From NCBI GenBank assembly GCA_927443345.1, contig CAKMKJ010000046.1, forward strand, positions 1 through 64,000: 64,000 nucleotides of DNA, in the 5' to 3' direction. Each line of letters opens with the position of its first letter. Position 1 is the stretch's first letter. The notes beneath the pieces were generated by a model, which saw only the letters and a program-made list of their open reading frames with translations, did no database searches and was not told the DNA's origin. Below, piece after piece: positions 36,632 to 43,807 of the stretch. Origin of the DNA: an uncultured Anaerolineaceae bacterium (GTDB lineage Bacteria > Chloroflexota > Anaerolineae > Anaerolineales > Anaerolineaceae). Both the position numbers and the translations under genes were made by a program.

Positions 36632-37366
36632 TTATTTGATCGTGCGTCCGCCATCCACCACCAAAACCTGACCAGTGATGAACTCTTCCTTCATTAAATA
36701 GCTAACCGCCCTTGCAACATCGTCGGGCGACCCCAGACGTTTGAGTGGCGTGTTCTTTTCAAGGCGCTTCCATCTTTCTTCATCCCCGCCTTCGGGCATC
36801 AAGACTGGCCCCGGCAGCACCGCGTTCACACGGATGCGTGGTGCAAGCTCCAGCGCGGTAGAAAGCGTGAGCATACGCAGCGCTGCCTTTGAGGCGCTGT
36901 GATGAATATAATACCGGGTGGGCACCTGTGCGCTTTCATCCAGAATGTTGACGATTGAACCGCCATCCCCAGCTTGCATCAACTTGCTGGCTGCCTGGGT
37001 AAAGAAAAAAGGCGCCTTGGCGTTGGTATCCATCGTTTGAGCCCAGGTTTCTGGTGTGATTTCGAGAAAAGGGATTTCCTGCATAATGGCCGCATTGTTG
37101 ACCAATCCATCAAGACGACCAAACAAAGTATGGCAATCGGCAACGGTTTTCTCTATTTGTAAAATGTCAGTTTGGTCACAGTAGAATGCAACGGCTTGAA
37201 CACCGAGTGCTTTGGTCTCTTCCACGGTTTGAAGCGCGTCTTTTTGGGAGCTGCGGTAAGTGATGGCGATGGATGCACCTTCACGCGCCAGCGCCAATGC
37301 GATGGATTTTCCCACCCGGTGCGCCCCACCTGTTACAAGAAACACTTTTCCCGAAAAAGAAGTCAA
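36632..37366 (-). CDS. Short-chain dehydrogenase, pteridine-reductase-like
   Basis: A 244-residue SDR. The cofactor loop is TGGAHRVGKSIALALA, with Arg in the third position as in pteridine/dihydrofolate reductases (PTR1, FolM) rather than TGxxxGIG; the other landmarks are NNAAIM and a C-terminal VDGGRTIK. In the usual Ser-Tyr-Lys set the Tyr position is His156 (HSASK, K160). A folate-reducing role fits the ThyA-family genes downstream, which would need dihydrofolate recycled. TTG 37366 is chosen because AGGAG is 7 bases upstream; the frame extends to another TTG at 37393. It is the first gene of the six-gene deoxypyrimidine operon, 145 bases after nrdJ. Confidence 0.75.
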   Translation of the reverse strand: MTSFSGKVFLVTGGAHRVGKSIALALAREGASIAITYRSSQKDALQTVEETKALGVQAVAFYCDQTDILQIEKTVADCHTLFGRLDGLVNNAAIMQEIPFLEITPETWAQTMDTNAKAPFFFTQAASKLMQAGDGGSIVNILDESAQVPTRYYIHHSASKAALRMLTLSTALELAPRIRVNAVLPGPVLMPEGGDEERWKRLEKNTPLKRLGSPDDVARAVSYLMKEEFITGQVLVVDGGRTIK

Positions 37367-37511
37367 CCGTTTGCTCCTGATCAATTTGTGCAAAATTTAT
37401 GAAATAAGATCAAACAGATTGGCAAGAATTTCAGCCAACCTGCTTGATATCCGCGTAAAAGGTCAAGGTTGAGCATTCATCCAGGGGAGTGTTACTTCGC
37501 CCTGAAAGAAG

Positions 37512-39812
37512 CTAAAACTCAATCGAGCATGTCCCGGCCAGACAGGCCAATTCCTGGGCTGCGGTGGTGAGGTCTTTTTCTTCGTAATAATACAGCTTCG
37601 AGAAGTCAATATTTGGGAATTTTGCAACCAGTTTGTTGTATTCAACTTCTTCAATCTGTTCGTATGGCATCTGGTTGAAGAGGGAATCGTAGGAGGGCAA
37701 GAAAGTCATGCCGCCGATCACATCCTGATGTTCCCAAACCCACTTAATGATGTCAATGATCTCATCCGGTTTGTAGGTAATGGTGACACTGGGATTATGC
37801 TCCGTCCAGCGCAGTTTGTTTTGCAGCCAGTAGTCGCATTGCATCAAAGCTGGGCGCGCTTCACGGGTGATTGCACCTTCAGGTGCCTTGACCGGGAAGT
37901 GAATGACCCAGGTGGTGGCGTTTTCGATGGTTTGACCATTTTCAGGTCCCATGGGAACACCGGCATCGCGCAGGACTTTGAATATGGGCGAGTGTGTGCC
38001 AACGCGTACGTTTCGAACATAGTAAGGCGACCAGCGAGGATGTATGCCGGGGGAACAATCTAAAAGTTGTGAGCTGTTGCCGGAGGGTTTCACTGTGGTG
38101 ACTGCTGCAGAATGCTTGATTCCAAGCATGTCAGCATATTTTTCATTCGTTTCAATTGCCACTTTGCGTAATTTTTCTTGCACTTCGGGGTCTTGAGCTA
38201 CCGGGGAATCCAGTTGCCCGTTGATATCCACACCCAATAAACGTTCGTCTTCACAATTTTGTTTCCAGATATCGCGCATACCGGGGAAGTTGGTGGCCAT
38301 GGCCTGGATGGTGCCAATAATTGTGGCCAACTCCACTTTTTCTCGTAGAGTCTCATAAGTGTCTTCATTGCGGGCGACTGCGATACTCAAATTGCAGAAT
38401 TGGTAAGGCCGAAGCACAATCTCGCCGCAGGGGTTGGTACCAAAATCTACCTTCTTGCGCCTTTCGGGGACGGTGTTGTGTGCTGCACGGCGGTTGAAAA
38501 TACCGGGTTCACCACGACCAGACATGTGCATGTCGGCAATGATGTTGAAAATTTCCAGTTGGGTCAATTTGCGATCAGGCCAGACCAATGAATTGTTGGC
38601 GTTCCAGCGCTGGCTGTTTTCACGTTCAAAATCACCGCTCTTGCATTTGCGCATTTCGATATCATCGTAATCAAAAAGGCTGATCATGGCGGTTCGGCGC
38701 ACTCCGCCAGAAACGGCTGCGTTGCCAACCTCGCACATGATGTCATGCGCGTCGATGGGACGGATAAAGCCGCCCTGTTGAGCCAAAACACGGCTGCGTA
38801 CAAACTCTAACATTTTTCGCAGCGGTTCTGGACCAGAGGCACGTCCGCCTTTTATGCGCAGGGGGGCACCGGCAGGTCTGATCTCGGAGAAATCAAATTT
38901 TATATCATGACCGTCAAACCAGGTCTGCAACCCTTGACGCAAAGCGTCAGCCCAACCTTCTGCTGAATCCTCGATAAGCTTGGTGGGTACATCACCTGGG
39001 ATCTGACGGTGAACGCGCGGGAAGTTTTCAACATATTGTTTTTCAACCGAATAACCCACACCGCAGCCACTCATTGAAATGATCAAAGCTTCGACAAATG
39101 AATCAATGCTGTCTACGGGCATGTAAGAACAGTTATAGATAGCGATGTTGTTCCGACGTGCTGCCGGGCCAGCCATGGCCAAAAGCCGCATCGAAGGCAT
39201 GGCGCGCATCTCAAGAATACCCTTGCGAACCCGGTCATAAGTTTCTGCGGGCAGCTTGTTTTCTGATAATTCTTTGAGATAATCGGTCGCCCGATCCACG
39301 GTTTCAACCCAGGTTTCACGATGCCCCAATTCATAATTAAAACGGGAATACTTGTCATAAAACTGGAATTTCTGAAGCTGTGTCGGGAAGTATGAATCTG
39401 ATTCTTCAAACGCCTGGCGAATTTCAAGAGGCACGGGCCGGGACTGGCGCAGCTTGGCATGTTCAGCACGATATAAGATATAGTGCTTGGCAGCCGAGAA
39501 TTCCCCCAGCGATTGCAGCGTCATCTCGACAATATCTTGAATAGCTTCCACCGAGGGTCGGTCAAACTTGCTGGCTACAACATTCACTGCGCGTTGGGCA
39601 ATGGTCTCAATGGGAATAATAGGTTTCTTACCGATACTCTCAAAACATTTCCTTAAAGCAATTTCAATTCTTTCAATGTTAAACGGAACAATACTTCCAT
39701 CACGCTTAACCACCGTACTGGGAACAACGATGACTTCCTGACCAAAGGGTTCACCATTGTGTGAGATGTTTTCATTAATGCCATTAACAGAATGCTTTTC
39801 TACCTTGTTCAT
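37512..39812 (-). CDS. nrdJ: Adenosylcobalamin-dependent ribonucleoside-triphosphate reductase
   Basis: A 766-residue class II ribonucleotide reductase, which makes deoxynucleotides with B12 and needs no oxygen. An ATP-cone (about residues 30-120: VVKRDGSIVPFNIERIEIALRK split here as VVKRDGSIVPFNIERI) precedes the ten-stranded barrel. YNCSYMPVDSIDSFVEAL holds the first redox Cys, FGTNPCGEIVLRPYQFCNLS the thiyl Cys462, and the tail CLAGTCSIEF has the shuttle pair C757 and C762. ATG 39812 follows AGAGGAGA; the frame extends upstream without a site. Two putative NrdR boxes lie 54-93 bases upstream. It probably heads a regulon with the six downstream deoxypyrimidine genes. Confidence 0.93.
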   Translation of the reverse strand: MNKVEKHSVNGINENISHNGEPFGQEVIVVPSTVVKRDGSIVPFNIERIEIALRKCFESIGKKPIIPIETIAQRAVNVVASKFDRPSVEAIQDIVEMTLQSLGEFSAAKHYILYRAEHAKLRQSRPVPLEIRQAFEESDSYFPTQLQKFQFYDKYSRFNYELGHRETWVETVDRATDYLKELSENKLPAETYDRVRKGILEMRAMPSMRLLAMAGPAARRNNIAIYNCSYMPVDSIDSFVEALIISMSGCGVGYSVEKQYVENFPRVHRQIPGDVPTKLIEDSAEGWADALRQGLQTWFDGHDIKFDFSEIRPAGAPLRIKGGRASGPEPLRKMLEFVRSRVLAQQGGFIRPIDAHDIMCEVGNAAVSGGVRRTAMISLFDYDDIEMRKCKSGDFERENSQRWNANNSLVWPDRKLTQLEIFNIIADMHMSGRGEPGIFNRRAAHNTVPERRKKVDFGTNPCGEIVLRPYQFCNLSIAVARNEDTYETLREKVELATIIGTIQAMATNFPGMRDIWKQNCEDERLLGVDINGQLDSPVAQDPEVQEKLRKVAIETNEKYADMLGIKHSAAVTTVKPSGNSSQLLDCSPGIHPRWSPYYVRNVRVGTHSPIFKVLRDAGVPMGPENGQTIENATTWVIHFPVKAPEGAITREARPALMQCDYWLQNKLRWTEHNPSVTITYKPDEIIDIIKWVWEHQDVIGGMTFLPSYDSLFNQMPYEQIEEVEYNKLVAKFPNIDFSKLYYYEEKDLTTAAQELACLAGTCSIEF

Positions 39813-39861
39813 CACCGATCTCCTCTTGCTACGATAAATTTCCTTTTTCAAAAGAACACCC

Positions 39862-39904
39862 CCCATATGTGGGGGTAGATATGGGTCCCCCTCCTATATC
39901 TAGG
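39862..39904. promoter_or_regulatory. Pair of NrdR-box-like palindromes
   Basis: CCCATATGTGGG (39862-39873) and CCTATATCTAGG (39893-39904) are near-palindromes whose centres are 31 bases apart, three helical turns, the spacing typical of paired NrdR sites. On the minus strand the second reads CTAGATATAG, 9 of 10 to the core CwAtATaTwG; the first matches 7 of 10. They lie just upstream of nrdJ. Between 39905 and 40359 I see no gene, only AT-rich DNA with a doubtful 62-codon frame. Confidence 0.72.
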
Positions 39905-40359
39905 TTGTAAAAACAATATTAGCACATTTGGTCTGTCAATTCAAGTCACATCATAGAGATTTAACTTAAACTTTCAAACGGATTTTGTGCATTTAAGATT
40001 TTTAACAATTCGATTATTTTGGCTTGAATAAAGAATCAAAAAGACCCATATCCATCATTGGTAAGAACAAAACAAAGCCTCAGCCTATTAATTGGACAAT
40101 GAAAAAATTGATGTTTTCGCTGATGGAAACAAGCTTAAAAAAATGGGCCGTTAAAAACTCATTAAATTATGCCAATCTTAAAATTCTTATGATGAGCCTC
40201 TTAAAAGAATAACTGGATTTTCAATTCATCAAAAAAAATTAAGAGGTATTGTTCCAAGAAAACGATTGAATTTTTGTTTTTACTCGGCTTTCGATTGTGA
40301 TAAACTTCCTTTGCTGAACTATTTAATTAAATCTTAACTATTCACATAAGAGGAAATCC

Positions 40360-42147
40360 ATGTGCGGTATTTTTGGGATTGTAACAAACAAAGAACAAAA
40401 TTTAGGCTCAATACTGGTTGAAGCAGCCAAAAGACTCACTTACCGGGGATATGATTCAGTGGGTGTTGCTACTATTAGCGGTTCAACCATTGATTTGCGC
40501 AAAGACGCAGGCAGAGTTGAAGATGTCGCTTCCAAATACAAACTCACAGAGATGAGTGGAACCCGGGGCATCACTCAACTGCGGTGGGCAACCTTTGGGG
40601 AACCTTCTCAGGTTAATTCTCAGCCCCATTTGGATTCTGATGGTGATATCGTCGGAGCTCATAATGGTAATGTGGTTAACAATGTTGAACTGCGCAAGCA
40701 ATTTATGGCTGAAGGCATGGTGGTTCGTTCGCAAAACGACGGCGAATCATGTGTCCATGCAGTTGAACGTTATATCAACCAAGGCCAGGATTTCATCCAG
40801 GCGATTCGCAATGCCTATAATGACTTGCAAGGGGACTACGCTTTCGTCATCGGCAAAATCAACGACGATAAATTATTTGCCATCAAAAAAGGTTCAGGGC
40901 TGGTGGTGGGTATCGGTGAAGGCTTTACCTGTTTATCTTCTGATCTGCCTTCCATTTTGCCCCTCACTCGCAAAATCATCCGGCTTGAAGACGGTGAAAT
41001 CGTCACACTCAAAGCAGACGGCGTTGAACTGCATTCAGTCATCGACGGATCGATCATCGTCCGCGAAACCGAAATGATTACCGAAGAAATGAACGCAGTC
41101 CAAAAGGGCGGGTACGCACACTTCATGTTGAAAGAGATACATGAGCAGCCGGAGGTTGCACGAGAATTGCTGCATGTGCTTCAAAAAAATGAGGCCGTAA
41201 AAACCATCCTGGATAAGATCAAAAACGCAAGACAAGTTTATTTGATTGGCTGCGGCACCAGTTATCATGCCTGCCAGGCTGGCAGCGTCTATTTTGCACA
41301 ACTGGCTAACCGCTCCGCTGTGCCGGTGGTGGCGACCCAATTCATCGAACAATTTCTGCCCACCCTTAACAGCCAGGATGTCGGTATTTTTGTCAGCCAA
41401 TCAGGTGAAACCAAAGACGTACTAAATGCAATCCATGCCTCAAAAGAATCAGGCATGAACTGCTTTGGGCTTTCAAATGTGATCGGCTCCACCCTGACAC
41501 GTGCAGTTTCAGAATGGCTGCCCCTGTGCTGCGGATACGAGATCAGTGTGCCTGCCACCAAGACCTTCACCAACCAGATTATCGCCTTTTTATATTTGGC
41601 ATACCAACTCGGCGGTAAAGACATGACCGAATTGGATGTTTTACCAGCATTAATGGAAACCACAATTAAAACCAGCACTCCCCAGGTTGAGGCACTCACC
41701 CCCGATATAAATAAGTGGGACGATCTCTACTGTTTGGGTTACGGTGCTACCTATTCCATTGCGTTGGAAGGTGCGCTGAAACTCAAAGAAATCACCTACG
41801 CTCATTGCGAAGGGATGCTCTCTACCGAATTCAAGCACGGACCGCTTTCCGCGGTCATCAAAGGCTTGCCTATCCTCTTTGTGGCTGGGCCAAACAATGT
41901 GCCGCTTATCGTCAGCGGCTTGAACGAGGTAACCTGCCGCGGTGGACGAGCGATCGCCATTGGCGAAGAAGATGAACAACTCAGAACCAATGCCAGTGAC
42001 TTGATCACCTTGCCAAATTCAAATCCCTGGTTCTCATCACTGCTAGCTGTCATCCCTTTGCAGATTCTCTCCTACCAGATGGCAGTTGCCCGCGGTTTTG
42101 ACCCTGATTTTCCGCGTAACTTGAGCAAGACCCTCACAGTGGATTGA
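40360..42147 (+). CDS. GlmS-like glutamine amidotransferase/SIS-domain protein
   Basis: A 595-residue protein with the architecture of glucosamine-6-phosphate synthase: N-terminal Ntn glutaminase domain (2-220) with Cys2, then two SIS sugar-isomerase domains (about 275-590) including GCGTSYHACQAGSVYFAQL, SQSGETKDVLNAI, and the C-terminal PRNLSKTLTVD. In the glutaminase domain the usual HTRWATHG is QLRWATFG (72-80 region) and NAHPH is NSQPH, so two conserved His are Phe79 and Gln88; HNG and Asp127 remain. The synthase may use ammonia, another amide donor or a different sugar phosphate. It has an AGAGGAAAT ribosome site and is monocistronic, ending at a strong terminator. Confidence 0.82.
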   Translation: MCGIFGIVTNKEQNLGSILVEAAKRLTYRGYDSVGVATISGSTIDLRKDAGRVEDVASKYKLTEMSGTRGITQLRWATFGEPSQVNSQPHLDSDGDIVGAHNGNVVNNVELRKQFMAEGMVVRSQNDGESCVHAVERYINQGQDFIQAIRNAYNDLQGDYAFVIGKINDDKLFAIKKGSGLVVGIGEGFTCLSSDLPSILPLTRKIIRLEDGEIVTLKADGVELHSVIDGSIIVRETEMITEEMNAVQKGGYAHFMLKEIHEQPEVARELLHVLQKNEAVKTILDKIKNARQVYLIGCGTSYHACQAGSVYFAQLANRSAVPVVATQFIEQFLPTLNSQDVGIFVSQSGETKDVLNAIHASKESGMNCFGLSNVIGSTLTRAVSEWLPLCCGYEISVPATKTFTNQIIAFLYLAYQLGGKDMTELDVLPALMETTIKTSTPQVEALTPDINKWDDLYCLGYGATYSIALEGALKLKEITYAHCEGMLSTEFKHGPLSAVIKGLPILFVAGPNNVPLIVSGLNEVTCRGGRAIAIGEEDEQLRTNASDLITLPNSNPWFSSLLAVIPLQILSYQMAVARGFDPDFPRNLSKTLTVD

Positions 42148-42166
42148 TTTTTACTCATTCATATGA

Positions 42167-42206
42167 GAATCCCTTGCAATGTATTCTCAGCGCAAGGGAT
42201 TCTTTG
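42167..42206 (+). terminator. Rho-independent terminator after the GlmS-like gene
   Basis: A perfect 11-bp stem (42167-42177 with 42192-42202), 14-base loop, then a T-rich tail. It ends the transcript 20 bases after the stop. From here to 42519 I see nothing else. Confidence 0.82.
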
Positions 42207-42519
42207 TTTATCCAAAACTTTAGTGACAATCTCATAAGAAAGGATAAACAAAAAATTAATTTTTCATGAAAGCAGACATCCAAGCTTCTCCACATCGAAT
42301 ATAATATGTTACTTCATTTTAAAACAATTTTACTCCATGGAACACTGCAAAACTGTTGATGTTGATTTAAATTGATAGATTACCCTATTCAAAAAAATCC
42401 ATGCTCAACCTTTCTAACAAAAAAGATTCATTAATTCAAAAAAGAGGGTAACAAAAAATATGCAGGGTGGAAGCAAAAAAACTCGTAATTTTTATCTTTG
42501 TTGGTCTGACAATTGCCTG

Positions 42520-42548
42520 TTGACAATGCATAAAAATATCCTTATAAT
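42520..42548 (+). promoter_or_regulatory. Consensus promoter of the LacI/cellobiose locus
   Basis: TTGACA (42520-42525), 17-base spacer, TATAAT (42543-42548). Both hexamers are perfect. The operator at 42560 overlaps the expected start region. Confidence 0.85.
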
Positions 42549-42559
42549 GAAAGCATTCT

Positions 42560-42573
42560 TGGGAGCGCTCTCA
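42560..42573. promoter_or_regulatory. LacI-type operator, CelR-like
   Basis: TGGGAGCGCTCTCA differs by one base from TGGGAGCGCTCCCA, the palindrome bound by actinobacterial CelR, a cellobiose-responsive LacI regulator. It lies about 12 bases after the -10 box, where a bound repressor would block the start. Autoregulation is likely. Confidence 0.75.
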
Positions 42574-42617
42574 ATCTGTAATTATTCTGCTCGCATTTAT
42601 TGGCTTGGAGTATCGGG

Positions 42618-43646
42618 ATGGCTGAATTAACCCTGGAAGATATCGCTAAACAGGTTGGCGTTTCGCGTTCTACGGTTTCACGCGTAGTAAACGGGTCACC
42701 CAACGTCAGCCCTGAAGTACGCCTGCAAGTAGAAGAAGCCATTCGTGTCACCGGCTTCCATCCAAACGCAGCTGCGAGATCGCTGGCTTCCCAGCGCACC
42801 AGGGTGATTGGGCTTGTTCTTCCCCGCAGTGTCAGCTCCTTTTTTACTGACCCTTTCTTTCCGCAGCTTACCCAGGGTATTGCCGTGGGATGCAACGCAA
42901 ACGATCTTTCGCTCTCACTCTTTTTAGTCACCAATAAAGAGGATGAAGACAAAATAATGCCGCGTATTTCGCGCAGCGGTATGTTAGATGGTATTTTGGT
43001 TCAATCTGGTCGTGCTGATGACCCCTTGATGGACCGCCTTACCAATTCCAGAATTCCATGTGTGGTTTTAGGTCGTCCATTTAACCATGATTGTTTTAAT
43101 TATATAGATGTCGATAACGTCAAAGCAGCATACACTGCCACTAAACATTTGATCGATTTGGGTTACAAACGGATCGCCACAATTACCGGTTCACATGGCA
43201 GCACGGTTACCCTTGATAGAATAGAAGGGTATGTCAATGCTTTGACAGAAGCAGAGTATATCATCAACCCCTCATTGATCGCTAAAGGTGAATTTTCTGA
43301 AACCAGCGGATATGAAGCGATGAAGAGCCTGCTCCCACATAAACCGGATGCTGTTTTTATTGCCTCGGACTTAATGGCATCAGGCGCCATTCGTGCTTTA
43401 CAAGATTCTGGCTTACATGTGCCTGAAGATATTGCTCTCGTAGGTTTTGATGATATTCCATTGGCAGCCCTGACCAAGATCCAGTTAACTACAGTCAGAC
43501 AGCCGATTCCTCAAATAGGCACCAAAGCTGTTGAATTGCTGATAGATCTAATTGAAAATAACACTCAGCCGCCGAGGAACTTCATTCTTGATACAGAATT
43601 AATCGTTAGGGATTCTTGCGGAGCGAATTTACACCAAAAAGTATAA
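42618..43646 (+). CDS. LacI-family transcriptional regulator of cellobiose use
   Basis: A 342-residue repressor. The N-terminal helix-turn-helix and hinge read LTLEDIAKQVGVSRSTVSRVVNG and ARSLASQRT. The periplasmic-binding-protein-like sensor domain (about 60-335) ends with ALVGFDDIPLAALTKIQLTTVRQP, the usual LacI/GalR landmark. ATG 42618 was chosen for TTGGAG seven bases upstream. A CelR-like operator just before it, and two GH94 phosphorylases and a GH1 glucosidase downstream, suggest cellobiose or a related glucoside as inducer. Confidence 0.92.
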   Translation: MAELTLEDIAKQVGVSRSTVSRVVNGSPNVSPEVRLQVEEAIRVTGFHPNAAARSLASQRTRVIGLVLPRSVSSFFTDPFFPQLTQGIAVGCNANDLSLSLFLVTNKEDEDKIMPRISRSGMLDGILVQSGRADDPLMDRLTNSRIPCVVLGRPFNHDCFNYIDVDNVKAAYTATKHLIDLGYKRIATITGSHGSTVTLDRIEGYVNALTEAEYIINPSLIAKGEFSETSGYEAMKSLLPHKPDAVFIASDLMASGAIRALQDSGLHVPEDIALVGFDDIPLAALTKIQLTTVRQPIPQIGTKAVELLIDLIENNTQPPRNFILDTELIVRDSCGANLHQKV

Positions 43647-43807
43647 GCATCCTAACGGCAGATAAATAAAACTTGCTCACCTTATTACACAAGATGAGTA
43701 TTTTTATCCGTAATAATCAATTTCAAAAACCATAATGCGTTACCGATTCACGGTTTTATGCTGTTCTACATATCACTGTACATGTAATGCAATTTTAAGG
43801 AGATAAC

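Noticed and set aside
40024-40212. 62-codon open frame on + strand between nrdJ and the GlmS-like gene
   Set aside because: TTG start without a ribosome site, AT-driven Lys/Ile/Asn-rich composition and no recognisable motif; likely chance.
39813-40359. Cobalamin riboswitch upstream of nrdJ
   Set aside because: No B12-box or extended multi-stem leader is visible; the palindromes fit NrdR sites better.
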